Positions 8,745 to 17,299 are shown, counted from the stretch's first letter. The stretch is 64,000 nt of DNA from Nocardia vinacea NBRC 16497 (GCF_000308835.1 NZ_BAGN01000101.1:1-64000), one strand, 5' to 3'. Numbers and translations: made by a program. The notes: generated by a model not told the origin, from the letters alone.

Positions 8745-9455
8745 TCACGCCGATACTGTTGGTTCCCAACCGGTTTCGAGCAGGGCGACTTCGAGGGCCG
8801 AACCCGGCGGAATTTGGTAGTCGTCCGGCATCACCCGCAGGTGGACCGCGAGCAGGTGATCACGGGTGGCCGCCACCGTTTCCTCGACTTCGCCTGCCGC
8901 GCACGCGCCGAGTATGCGCTCGTGCTCGGCCACGGCATTGCCGCGACGGAGGTCGAAGTGCATTCGGATGCGCTCGGCCTGCGAGGACAGGTCGCTCGTC
9001 ATGCGCGACAGCGTCTTTGAGCCGCCCGCTTGGTACAGCGCCTGATGAAACGCGCAGTTGAACCGTCCGAAGGAGGTCTGCGCGGCAGTCGGGCCGGCCA
9101 TGGCCCGGGTCAGTTCCTCATTGGCCTCCCGCATGCGGTCCAGGTTCTCCGGGCGCAGACGAGGCACCGCGATGCGGGTGGCGAACGTCTCCAGATGGAT
9201 GCGCAGCGCGGCGATGTCCTCCGCCTCGGCCAGATCGATGCCGGTCACCACCACGCCTCGGTAGGGGAGTCGCTCGATCAGCCCTTGCGCCTCTAGTTGC
9301 AGGAGTGCCTCGCGCACCGGGGTGCGGCTGACGCCGAGGGATTCGGCGACCTCGGTCGGGTCGATGCGGTCTCCGGGAGCCAGTTCGCCACCGACGATCC
9401 GTTCACGCAGTCGATCGCAGACTTTGTCCGCGACCCGTCGATGGATCGAATCCAT
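8745..9455 (-). CDS. GntR family regulator, FCD (FadR-type) domain
   Basis: A 236-residue regulator. It has a winged helix at about 8-72 (DPTEVAESLGVSRTPVREALLQLEAQGLI) and an all-alpha FCD ligand domain with metal-site histidines (FHQAL and AEHERIL). The ATG at 9455 has AGGGAG eight bases upstream; further upstream the frame is non-coding. It is divergent from the cyclodeaminase-family gene. One of three matching operator-like sites sits in this divergent region and the other two precede the binding-protein-fold and monooxygenase genes, so it is the best candidate regulator of the whole catabolic set. Effector unknown. Confidence 0.88.
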   Translation of the reverse strand: MDSIHRRVADKVCDRLRERIVGGELAPGDRIDPTEVAESLGVSRTPVREALLQLEAQGLIERLPYRGVVVTGIDLAEAEDIAALRIHLETFATRIAVPRLRPENLDRMREANEELTRAMAGPTAAQTSFGRFNCAFHQALYQAGGSKTLSRMTSDLSSQAERIRMHFDLRRGNAVAEHERILGACAAGEVEETVAATRDHLLAVHLRVMPDDYQIPPGSALEVALLETGWEPTVSA

Positions 9456-9542
9456 ATTCACCACTCCCTGTGCTGTCGCCGGCTCGTGGCTGTCCAGCAG
9501 ATCCAATATCCAATGTCCAACGCTATGGTGCACTATATCCGC

Positions 9543-9567
9543 ATCCGATACGATCCGTTTAGTATCG
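9543..9567. promoter_or_regulatory. Operator-like site 3 with CGATAC-N10-GTATCG dyad
   Basis: The minus-strand sequence at 9543-9564 is TACTAAACGGATCGTATC then GGAT, 20/22 identical to site 1. It also forms a 6-bp dyad (arms 9546-9551 and 9562-9567). It lies 32 bases before the cyclodeaminase-family start and 88 before the GntR start. Confidence 0.6.
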
Positions 9568-9595
9568 CTACCGTTTGGAGAGGAAGGGGAGACGA

Positions 9596-10576
9596 TTGAC
9601 GCTCCTGCTGGATGACACCACGGTGCAATCGGTCTTCGACTGGAAACCGGCGATCGCCGCGCTGCGTGAGGCGTACGCGGCGGCGTCCGAAGAATCACGC
9701 TTCCCGGAGCGGACGATCGCACGCGGCGGCACCTCGATGCTGCGGACGATGAGCGGCGTGCCGGGCAGCGGCGGGCTGATGGGCTTGAAGACCATCGCCG
9801 GTGCGATCGGCGTGCGCCAGTTCTCCTATCTCATCTCCCTGTTCGATCAGCAGTCCGCGGAATTGGTGGCGCTGCTCGACGGGAACTCGATCACCGGCTT
9901 CCGCACCGCGGCCACATCCGCGCTGGCAGCTGACCTGCTGGCCGTGCCAGGACCGGTGACCGTAGGCGTCATCGGTTCGGGCTTCGAGGCGAAAAAGCAC
10001 GTTCGCGCACTCGCCGCGGTACGTGAGTTCGATGCCGTACGCGTGTTCAGCCCGCGCGCGGAGAGCCGCGCGCGCTTCGCCGCGGAATTGGCGGATCTGG
10101 ACACCTCGATCGTTCCGGCCGAGTCGCCGCAAGCCGCCGTGGCGGGCGCGAATCTGGTGATCTGCGCGGCGCGCTCCTATGACGAGTCGCCGATCCTGCT
10201 CGGTGAGTGGCTCCAGCCGGGCACGACCGTCGTCTCCATCGGCTCCACCGTGCGGGAACAGCGCGAAGTCGATCCGGAGGTGATCGCGCGCGCCGATGTC
10301 GTCATTGCCGACGTACTCGAGGAAGTGCTGCACGACAGCGGCGACCTCATCGCCGCGGCCGAAGCGGGAATCGACGTGACCGACCGGATCGCCGCACTGT
10401 CGGACCTGGTGTCCGGACGGCACCCCGGCCGTACGACCGCGGAGCAGATCGTTGTGTACAAGTCCGTGGGCTCCGCGGTGCAGGATCTGGCCGTCGCCGC
10501 CATGTGCGCGGATGCCGCTCGCAAAGCAGGGCTCGGGTCGGAACTTCCGATCCGGATTCAGCCCGTTCGAAAGTAA
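9596..10576 (+). CDS. Ornithine cyclodeaminase/mu-crystallin family protein
   Basis: NAD(P)-binding protein of 326 residues. The family includes ornithine cyclodeaminase, alanine dehydrogenase and ketimine reductases. It shows GLMGLKTIAGAIG (conserved Lys of the substrate pocket) near residue 60, GNSITGFRTAATSALAAD and the Rossmann motif GVIGSGFEAKKH at about 125. The TTG at 9596 is preferred because AGGAAGGGGAG lies 5-15 bases upstream. The neighbouring aldehyde dehydrogenase starts nine bases on. The reaction is probably C=N reduction or deamination of a nitrogen-containing intermediate, but this is inference. Confidence 0.82.
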   Translation: MTLLLDDTTVQSVFDWKPAIAALREAYAAASEESRFPERTIARGGTSMLRTMSGVPGSGGLMGLKTIAGAIGVRQFSYLISLFDQQSAELVALLDGNSITGFRTAATSALAADLLAVPGPVTVGVIGSGFEAKKHVRALAAVREFDAVRVFSPRAESRARFAAELADLDTSIVPAESPQAAVAGANLVICAARSYDESPILLGEWLQPGTTVVSIGSTVREQREVDPEVIARADVVIADVLEEVLHDSGDLIAAAEAGIDVTDRIAALSDLVSGRHPGRTTAEQIVVYKSVGSAVQDLAVAAMCADAARKAGLGSELPIRIQPVRK

Positions 10577-10585
10577 GGACGCACC

Positions 10586-12070
10586 ATGGGAATTCCTCTC
10601 ACTGATAAGCCGATGCTCGCCGACGCCCTGCTGTTACGCGGCGCGGCCTATATCGACGGCGAGTGGGTCGAACAGGGCGACTCTGGCAGCTTTGTCGTCG
10701 AAAACCCTTCGACGGGCGAACATTTGGCCGAGCTTCCGTCCCTGAGCCGCGCGCAGGTGGCCGGTGCCATCGATGCCGCGCACCGGGCGCTGCCCGGATG
10801 GCGGGCCCGGTCCGCGAAGGAACGCGCCCAGATTCTGCGGCGGTGGTTCGACCTCGTGACCCAGCATGCCGAGGACCTGGCCTGGCTGATCGTCGTCGAA
10901 GAAGGCAAGCCGGTGTCCGAGGCACGGGGCGAGGTCGCCTATGCTGCGTCGTTCATCGAGTGGTTCGCCGAAGAGGCCAAGCGGGTGCGCGGTGACATCT
11001 TCCCGGCGCCGGATCCCGCGAACCGAGTTCTGGTGCTCAAAGAACCCGTGGGTGTCTGTGTCGCGATCACGCCGTGGAACTTTCCCGCCGCCATGATCAC
11101 CCGCAAGGCGGCGCCGGCGCTGGCCGCGGGCTGCACGATGGTGGTCAAGCCCGCCGAGCAGACACCACTGACGGCACTGGCTCTCGCGGAGCTGGCCCGG
11201 CGTGCCGGGGTGCCCGCCGGTGTGTTCAACGTGGTGCTTGGCAATGCGCGCGAGATCGGCCCGGAACTCACCGGCAATCCGCTGGTCCGAAAGGTGAGTT
11301 TCACCGGTTCGACGGAGGTCGGGCGGCTGCTGCTCGAGCAGTGCGCGGTGACTGTCAAGAAGGCGTCGATGGAGCTGGGCGGTAACGCGCCGGCGGTCGT
11401 CTTCGACGACGCGGACCTCGAGGTCGCCGTCGCGGGCGTGCTCGCGGCGAAGTACCGCAACACCGGCCAGGCGTGCATCAGTGCGAACCGCGTGTATGTG
11501 CAGTCGGGTATCTACGAGCGTTTCACCGCGCGGCTGGCCGAGCGAGTCGCCGAGCTGACGGTCGGCGACGGCTTCGAACCCGGTGTCGCGCAAGGCCCCA
11601 TGATCGATCGTGCGGCGATCGCCAAAGTCGAGGAACACGTCTCCGACGCCGTCGAGCACGGTGCGCGGGTCGTGTGCGGCGGCGCGAGGCATGAGCGCGG
11701 CGACCTGTTCTATCAGCCGACCGTGCTGGCCGACGTTGCCGCCGGTATGAAGATCACCCGCGAGGAGACCTTCGGCCCGATCACTCCGCTGATTCCGTTC
11801 ACCGACGAGGCCGATGTGATTCGGCAGGCGAACGATACCGAATTCGGTTTGGCCGCTTACCTTTTCAGTCGCAATGCGGAGCGGATCTGGCGCGTGGCGG
11901 CGGCCCTCGAGGCCGGCATGGTCGGCATCAACTCCGGCCTGATCTCCAACGAGACCGCACCCTTCGGCGGCATCAAGCAGTCCGGCCTCGGCCGGGAGGG
12001 ATCGATCTACGGCATCGACGAATACCTGGAGATGAAGTACCTGGCATGGGCGGGCAGCGGAGCGCTCTGA
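10586..12070 (+). CDS. NAD(P)-dependent aldehyde dehydrogenase (succinate-semialdehyde type)
   Basis: Full-length ALDH of 494 residues. It has the general base Glu263 (MELGGN), nucleophile Cys297 (NTGQACISANRV), the cofactor region FTGSTEVGR and a conserved C-terminal GGIKQSGLGREG. The pattern is closest to GabD-type semialdehyde dehydrogenases. A Shine-Dalgarno (AAGGA) precedes the ATG and the gene follows the cyclodeaminase-family gene by nine bases. It probably oxidises a semialdehyde produced in the same pathway, perhaps by the DapA-family lyase encoded next. Confidence 0.9.
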   Translation: MGIPLTDKPMLADALLLRGAAYIDGEWVEQGDSGSFVVENPSTGEHLAELPSLSRAQVAGAIDAAHRALPGWRARSAKERAQILRRWFDLVTQHAEDLAWLIVVEEGKPVSEARGEVAYAASFIEWFAEEAKRVRGDIFPAPDPANRVLVLKEPVGVCVAITPWNFPAAMITRKAAPALAAGCTMVVKPAEQTPLTALALAELARRAGVPAGVFNVVLGNAREIGPELTGNPLVRKVSFTGSTEVGRLLLEQCAVTVKKASMELGGNAPAVVFDDADLEVAVAGVLAAKYRNTGQACISANRVYVQSGIYERFTARLAERVAELTVGDGFEPGVAQGPMIDRAAIAKVEEHVSDAVEHGARVVCGGARHERGDLFYQPTVLADVAAGMKITREETFGPITPLIPFTDEADVIRQANDTEFGLAAYLFSRNAERIWRVAAALEAGMVGINSGLISNETAPFGGIKQSGLGREGSIYGIDEYLEMKYLAWAGSGAL

Positions 12071-12139
12071 TCGCGGCCGTTCGAGAACTCACCCACTTCA
12101 TCACCTTCCATCCATCGAAACTGCGACAAGGAGGCCCAC

Positions 12140-13159
12140 ATGGCCGAGTACAACCTTTCTGAAGTCCGGGACTGGGCTCGGGAGAAGCTTGTCGGTGCGA
12201 TCAATTGCACCATTCCGTCGTTCACCAACGACCTGCGCGACATCAACGAGAAGGGCATTCGCCACGACATCCGGCTGGCGAAGGAGCACGGCTTCATCGG
12301 CAGCCTGGGTATTTCCGAAGTCAGCATCACACTGCCGGAATACGCGAATTTCCTGCGGATCGCCAAGGATGAGGGCGGTAGCGACTTCTACATCGTCCAC
12401 CACGCGAGCTGGAACGACCTAGAACAGAACATCGAGGCGGTGAAGCGAGCGGAGGAAGTCGGCGCCGACCTGGTGCTGCTGTCCTACCCACCGAACTTCT
12501 ATCCCGAGTCCGAGCAGGAGATCTTCGACTACACCAAGGCGGTGGCCGATGCGACGAACCTCGCCATCATTCTGTTCCCTATGGTGTCCTGGGGCTTCAG
12601 CAGCCGGATCCACCCGTCCGATATTCCCACCCGCCTCATCCGTCGCATGATCGACGAGATTCCCAACGTCGCGGTGATCAAAGCCGAGGGCGGATTCCCG
12701 AGCATCCAGAGCGTCATCGAATGCACGCGGCTGTTCGGCAAGGAAGTCGTTATCTCGAACCCGATCGAGGGTGAACTGATACCGCTCTCGCAAGTCATGC
12801 CCATCCAGCTGTCGGCCACCAGCGACCACGAGTACTTCGGTCAGATGATCCCGCGTGTCATGCAGCTGTTGCGGGACGGCAAGTACGACGACGCCACTGA
12901 GATCTACTGGCAGCTGCACCCGGCGCGCAAAGCCAAGGCCGCGCTGTTCAACGGACTGCACGGCGGATCCATCCTGAACCGTCAGGCGTGGAAATTCCAG
13001 GGCTGGCTGCAGGGCTACAACGGCGGCCCACTGCGTATGCCCACCCTGCGCATCCACGACCACCAGATGAACGCGCTGCGCAAGGGCCTGATCGATTCCG
13101 GTCTGGAACCGAGCACGGATCCGTTCCGGGAATTCTTCATCGGCCGCAATCCCGCGTAA
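12140..13159 (+). CDS. Dihydrodipicolinate synthase (DapA) family lyase
   Basis: A 339-residue class I aldolase-fold protein with the Schiff-base lysine at 181 (NVAVIKAEGG). The usual YNxP motif is replaced by ILFPMVSW around 144-151, with Phe at the tyrosine position of the DHDPS proton relay. The 30-residue extension at the C-terminus is also unusual. Lysine biosynthesis is therefore unlikely; a catabolic hydratase-aldolase giving an aldehyde for the upstream dehydrogenase is more plausible. GGAGG lies nine bases before the ATG. Confidence 0.82.
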   Translation: MAEYNLSEVRDWAREKLVGAINCTIPSFTNDLRDINEKGIRHDIRLAKEHGFIGSLGISEVSITLPEYANFLRIAKDEGGSDFYIVHHASWNDLEQNIEAVKRAEEVGADLVLLSYPPNFYPESEQEIFDYTKAVADATNLAIILFPMVSWGFSSRIHPSDIPTRLIRRMIDEIPNVAVIKAEGGFPSIQSVIECTRLFGKEVVISNPIEGELIPLSQVMPIQLSATSDHEYFGQMIPRVMQLLRDGKYDDATEIYWQLHPARKAKAALFNGLHGGSILNRQAWKFQGWLQGYNGGPLRMPTLRIHDHQMNALRKGLIDSGLEPSTDPFREFFIGRNPA

Positions 13160-13556
13160 GCGAGTTACGAGACGACCGGACCTGGTGTCACGCCGCCTTC
13201 GCCGAACGCGTCCACCGCGAACCAGTACGGCTCGCCGGCGTTTCAATGCGGATGTCCGGTTCGGTCTGCTCGTTACCAGCCAGCTGTGATCCGGGTCATG
13301 ACCGGCCTCGGGCGGCGGGGGAACGTGCGCGACGACTTCCGATGGTGCTGCGCGAGGCACCACGCCGACCGATCAAGACGATGGGCGTCTTCCGAGGGAT
13401 CGGGGTTGCGCGATACGCCGCGGCAATACGCCGGGCGCGGGAGAGAGTCCAGTGTCCGGTTGATCCCGAGACCGGCGGAGTTGAGCGGGCCGGATATCCG
13501 GTCGAGGTTCATGCGTGCGGGAGGAAGGGATGCGCGAGCGCCCGGCCAGGTCTGCG
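13160..13556. other. Intergenic stretch without recognisable gene
   Basis: About 400 bases between the DapA-family gene and the converging oxidoreductase pseudogene. Open frames exist on both strands but show no domain or start signal. No clear hairpin terminator was seen. Confidence 0.4.
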
Positions 13557-14536
13557 TCAGATGGTGGCGACGATTTTGCCGATGTGGTGTCCTTGTTCCA
13601 GGTGGTGGTGGGCGGCGACGATGTCGTCGAGGGTGAACACGGTGTCGATGGTGGGGTGCAGGGCGCCGGTGCGGATTCCGGCGGTCAGGAAGGCGGCGAT
13701 GCGCTGTACCGCTGTCGGGTCGAGGGTGTGCTCGAAGCTCATGTAGCGGATCATGGTGATCGGGCTGGCCGGGAACGGTGCGGGGCGGGGGTCCAACCAG
13801 CCGACGGTGACCAGGGTGCCACTGAACCGTTTGGCCGCGCCGGCCAGTTCCGCCAGACCGGGGCCCATGACGGAGTCCAGGATGATGTCGGCGCCGGCCC
13901 CGTTGGTGTGCCGGTGCGTGGCCTCGACGACGTCGTCGTGGTCGGTGACGATGACCGCGGCGGCACCGGCCGCCAGCAGGGTGTCCGCCTTGGCGGGGCG
14001 GCGGGTGACGGCGAGGGGGATGGCGCCGATCTGATTGGCGATCTGGATAGCGGCCAAACCGACAGCGCTGGAAGCGGCGGTGATCAGGACATGGTGGCCG
14101 GGTTGCATCGCGGCCTTTTCCACGAGCGCGCCGTAGGTGGTGGAGTACGCCACCCACAGCGCTGCGGCACTGATGGCGTCCAGCTCGGGGGCCGGGCGAC
14201 GACCCGGTCGGCCGGGAGAACGATGTGTTCGGCGTAGGTGCCGTTGGAGTCCATGTCGGGCACGGCGGTGACGATGACCGGATCGCCGATGGACCATCTT
14301 TCGACTCCGGTGCCGAGGGCGTCGATGGTGCCGGTCGCCTCGACGCCGAGGCGGGCGTGTGGCAATCGGATCGGTCGCGGCGACATACCCGTGCGCACCA
14401 TCTGGTCGAGTCGGTTGATGCCGACGGCTTCGATCCTGAGGCGCACCTCGCCGGCGCCGGGGTTGCCGACCGGCTCGTCGACGATATGCAGGACTTCAGG
14501 GGCGCCGGTTTCGTCGAAGACGACGACTCGTGACAT
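13557..14536 (-). pseudogene. Zinc-independent quinone oxidoreductase (MDR family), single frameshift
   Basis: The first part (from ATG 14536, MSRVVVFDETGAPEVLHIVD) runs to LPADRVVARPP. The second part, in another frame, continues PELDAISAAALWVAYSTTYG, with the nucleotide-binding region VLITAASSAVGLAAIQIAN, to a stop at 13557. Together they make a normal-length (about 326 residue) NADPH:quinone-type reductase with no zinc ligands. The break is at a run of five G (14187-14191); one more base would restore the frame, so it is either a fresh mutation or a sequencing error. AGGAG precedes the ATG. It is divergent from a TetR gene, a common arrangement for electrophile-responsive reductases. Confidence 0.8.
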
Positions 14537-14563
14537 GAGGACTCCTGACCACTCGATTCCTTG

Positions 14564-14606
14564 TACATTCGTTCTATAAACATAGATAGTACAGTCGTTC
14601 TAGAAA
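14564..14606. promoter_or_regulatory. Tandem 17-bp repeats, putative TetR operators
   Basis: TACATTCGTTCTATAAA (14564-14580) and TACAGTCGTTCTAGAAA (14590-14606) are 15/17 identical and exactly 26 bp apart, in the divergent promoter between the oxidoreductase and TetR genes. Confidence 0.55.
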
Positions 14607-14634
14607 TGTCAATCGGGCACATGAGGAGGTGGCG

Positions 14635-15252
14635 ATGGCAGGGCGCCCGGTCGACCATCAGCGCAGGCACGAGCTGCTCGACGCGGTAGTCGACTACACC
14701 GTCGAGCACGGGCTCTCCGAGCTGTCGTGGCGGCCGGTCGCCGCCGGCCTCGGGGTCTCGCCGACGACGCTGGTGCACCACTTCGGCACCAAAGAGCACA
14801 TGCTCCAGGCCATCCTCGAGCGGTTACGGCAGCGGATGTTCGCCGCTACCAGCGATGCGGTCGGTGCGCACCCCGACCTGGCGACGGCAGCACGCGCGGT
14901 CTGGATCCGAACCTCCGACCCGCGGCGGCAGGCCGAGTTCCGGTTGTTCTTCGCCGTCTACGGACGCGCCCTGCAAGCCCCCCATCAATTCGCGGACTTC
15001 CTCGACCACGTCGTCACCGACTGGATGAACTCGCTGCGCGAGGATCAAGCGCCCGGCACCGACCCCGAGACCGCAACCCGCACAGCCACATTGGTGATCG
15101 CGACGATTCGCGGACTGCTACTCGACCTGCTCGCCACCGGCGACCACGACCGGGTCCAGGATGCTGCCGAAAGCTTCCTGAGCACCCTCGAACTCCAACC
15201 GTGGCCCGCGCAGACACCCGCCCCGGCGAAACCGCCGGAGACCGGGCGGTGA
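14635..15252 (+). CDS. TetR family transcriptional regulator
   Basis: A 205-residue repressor with a TetR helix-turn-helix at about 12-60 (WRPVAAGLGVSPTTLVHHFGTKEHML) and a C-terminal domain of the BetI/TetR_C type. The ATG at 14635 is chosen because AGGAGG lies at 14624-14629; an in-frame GTG six bases earlier overlaps that site. It is divergent from the frameshifted quinone oxidoreductase with two repeated motifs between them, so it likely represses that gene and itself. Confidence 0.85.
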   Translation: MAGRPVDHQRRHELLDAVVDYTVEHGLSELSWRPVAAGLGVSPTTLVHHFGTKEHMLQAILERLRQRMFAATSDAVGAHPDLATAARAVWIRTSDPRRQAEFRLFFAVYGRALQAPHQFADFLDHVVTDWMNSLREDQAPGTDPETATRTATLVIATIRGLLLDLLATGDHDRVQDAAESFLSTLELQPWPAQTPAPAKPPETGR

Positions 15253-15289
15253 GCACGTCGGGACGATCGCCGCCAACCCGGCGCGACAT

Positions 15290-15515
15290 GCCGCAGGTGA
15301 CGCTGCCGGATCGGTCACAGACCATCGACCTGCGGCGCCTGGCACGCCCGCCGCGAAGGCGCGCTGATCTCCAACGACGAGGTCGCCACCTGGCTGGCCG
15401 CGCACCCGGACCGGTCCGCCGCGGCCTGGCGGCGGTAGACCTGGCCAAACCGATGGTGGCCGTGCGTGAACTGCGCCGGGCGGTCACCGAGCTCTATGCG
15501 TCGGCGGAGCGATAG
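15290..15515 (+). pseudogene. Amidohydrolase-family (TIM-barrel) gene remnant
   Basis: Two adjacent frames give EGALISNDEVATWLAAHPDR and then, one frame over, GLAAVDLAKPMVAVRELRRA ending at a TAG near 15515. The succession resembles the segment of metal-dependent amidohydrolase-2 proteins in which a decision on where the subject resides is followed by the VDL...P..AVRELRR helix. The rest of the barrel is absent. It looks like a small relic on the far side of the TetR gene. Confidence 0.45.
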
Positions 15516-15810
15516 CGCCCCGGTGATTCTGTCCGCGATCTTTGATCGCGGTGTGCGATCGACTTCTGGAACCAACGCTGCTGGGGTTGCTCCAGCGTTG
15601 ACATCGACCACACTGGGGCGCCTGGCGATCGACTCGCGGCGGGATCGGTAGGTGCTTCGGACCCGTTTCGACCTCTGATGAGGGAATGAAATCAGCTGTC
15701 GAAGAAGCGATTCCCGACCGTTGGTTGGTCAATCTGACCGCATCGGCATGCGGGAGATGTACGCGGAACCGATGCGCCGTGAGGGTGTCGTCGGTCCGGG
15801 CGTCCAGAGA
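15516..15810. other. Intergenic stretch with two small hairpins
   Basis: No supported gene. Two perfect inverted repeats: CCGCGATC-TTT-GATCGCGG (15533-15551) and CAACGCTG/CAGCGTTG (15573-15600). The first has a tight three-base loop and could be a terminator for the upstream remnant. Confidence 0.45.
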
Positions 15811-16170
15811 TCAATCAGCTCCGGGTGAGCGGTCGTCGAGGGCTTGCTGGAGGTTGGTGTTGATGCGTTGGGCGTCGGCGAGTTGGTCCTCGAGGATGAC
15901 GATGCGGCAGGCCGCCTCGAGGGGGTTACCGGCGTCGACGAGTTCGCGGACACGGGCGGCGATGCGTAGCTGGTAGCGCGAGTAGCGGCGGTGCCCGCCG
16001 GGGGAGCGTTGCGGGGTCAGTAGTTCGGCGGCGTCGAGGCCGCGCAGAAATGCTTGGGTGACGCCGAGTATTTCCGCGGCACGGCCCATGCTGTAGGCGG
16101 GGTAGTCGTCGTCATCGAGTTTGTCGGCGGCGCTGGGGCCGTCGGCGGGGTCGGTGTTCGGTTGTTGCAC
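15811..16170 (-). CDS. MerR-family regulator, short form
   Basis: A 119-residue protein with an acidic N-terminus and a MerR-type DNA-binding domain at about 27-72 (YSMGRAAEILGVTQAFLRGL and SPGGHRRYSRYQL). A short coiled coil rather than an effector domain follows. The layout resembles HspR-like MerR proteins that sit beside small heat-shock genes in actinobacteria. The GTG start has GAGAGG upstream. No metal-binding cysteines are visible, so it is not a classical MerR metal sensor. Confidence 0.78.
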   Translation of the reverse strand: MQQPNTDPADGPSAADKLDDDDYPAYSMGRAAEILGVTQAFLRGLDAAELLTPQRSPGGHRRYSRYQLRIAARVRELVDAGNPLEAACRIVILEDQLADAQRINTNLQQALDDRSPGAD

Positions 16171-16592
16171 AGCACCTCTCGGGGTTCAACGTCGGCAGGC
16201 CCCGGCGCGTGTGCGCCGGGGCCTGGGATCTATGGAAGAGGGGGGATTGATATCAATTCTGTCCACCGGCCGTGCGGGCCGATGTCCTACACCGCACCCG
16301 ACACTTCCCGGGACGCGGAACTGCTAGGTGACTACTCAGTGACCACCTCCTGGATCGCCGGTCTTGCTTGTTGATCTTGTTCTTCAACCTTGATCTTCTT
16401 CGTCCCCTCCGGCGGTCCGGCCGATTGCACCGGATTCTCGTCTCCGCCGGAGGGGACGGTGGAACCTCATGTTCCGGGCAGTTCACCTGCCCGGCCACTG
16501 GACTTCTCTCTTCGAACGACAGTGACTGTATACCGGCCCTCGAAGAATGTCTACACCCGCCACGGTAGATTTTCTCCTTCCATCGCACGGGC
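16171..16592. other. Intergenic stretch with a 15-bp inverted repeat
   Basis: A strong dyad has arms at 16402-16416 (CGTCCCCTCCGGCGG) and 16445-16459 with a 28-base loop. A short minus-strand reading frame crossing it ends EGTKKIKVEEQDQQARP and then reaches a TGA near 16340; it has no convincing start and is not called as a gene. Otherwise nothing recognisable. Confidence 0.4.
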
Positions 16593-16856
16593 TTACTTCC
16601 CGCCGTCACCGAGGTGGTGTGTGCGATCAGGACCGCGCGTTCGGGTCGTATCGGGTTCGTCGGTCAGTGCCATCAGCGTCGAGAAGTCAGCTTCCTCGGC
16701 CTTCGCCAGTTGGTCCGCGATGACACCCAGCGCACTGGTTGCGTTCGGCTGCGCGGGGCTTGGTGCGGGTAAACCTGTCGAGGGTTCGGCGTCGAGTTCG
16801 TGGGTCGCGCATGGAATGAACACATTCACCTGCCAGCGCACTATTCGGTCATCCAC
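16593..16856 (-). CDS. Small hypothetical protein
   Basis: About 87 residues from a GTG at 16856, about a dozen bases downstream of GGGAGG. The protein reads DDRIVRWQVNVFIPCATHEL and then a proline-rich linker and a helical, acidic tail. Third-position GC is coding-like. No domain recognised. It lies in the stress island between two MerR genes. Confidence 0.45.
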   Translation of the reverse strand: MDDRIVRWQVNVFIPCATHELDAEPSTGLPAPSPAQPNATSALGVIADQLAKAEEADFSTLMALTDEPDTTRTRGPDRTHHLGDGGK

Positions 16857-16960
16857 CGAGCCTGGTGGACCTCCCGCCGGAGACAACCACTGTTCGCATG
16901 GGCTGGGGCGCAGGCGGACTCGCGCGGCAGCGGTTCACATCGCGCGCCGACGCCGGCGCG

Positions 16961-17299
16961 TCAGTCCGATGACGTCGATGGTTGGCCGGTGTCGCGGCGT
17001 AGGCGGTCGTTTTCGGTGTGCAGGTCGGCGTTGGCGTCTTCGAGGTCGAGGATGCGTGCGATACCGGCGAGGTTTACGCCGGTCGCGGCCAGCGCGACGA
17101 TGCGGTGCAGGCGGGCGAGGTCGTCGCTGCTGTAGCGGCGGGTGCCGCCGTCGCTGCGGGCGGGAGCGATCAGTCCGTGGCGTTCGTAGAGCCGCAGCGT
17201 CTGCACCCCGATCCCCGCCAGGTCCGCGGTCACCGAAATCCCGTACACCGCCTGCCCTGGATCGGGCAGATGCGATCCGGGTGGTGGGTCCTGCTGCAT
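16961..17299 (-). CDS. MerR-family regulator (HspR-like)
   Basis: A 112-residue protein. The DNA-binding domain reads YGISVTADLAGIGVQTLRLY then GTRRYSSDDLARLHRIVALA, close to the HspR/MerR pattern, followed by a predicted coiled coil (ILDLEDANADLHTENDRLRR). AGGAGAAGG precedes the ATG; a GTG 12 bases earlier is also possible. It is divergent from hsp20. HspR normally binds HAIR elements, but the intervening promoter shows a CIRCE element instead, so its target is uncertain. Confidence 0.8.
   Translation of the reverse strand: MQQDPPPGSHLPDPGQAVYGISVTADLAGIGVQTLRLYERHGLIAPARSDGGTRRYSSDDLARLHRIVALAATGVNLAGIARILDLEDANADLHTENDRLRRDTGQPSTSSD

Noticed and set aside
13273..14799. Long minus-strand open frame of about 508 codons
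   Set aside because: It is a composite of shadow frame and the oxidoreductase N-terminal frame; it contains no domain beyond the one called as the frameshifted gene.
16253..16609. Arg-rich minus-strand frame and a Lys/Glu-rich short frame at 16340-16430
   Set aside because: The first is low complexity and crosses a hairpin; the second has a stop just upstream and no credible start.
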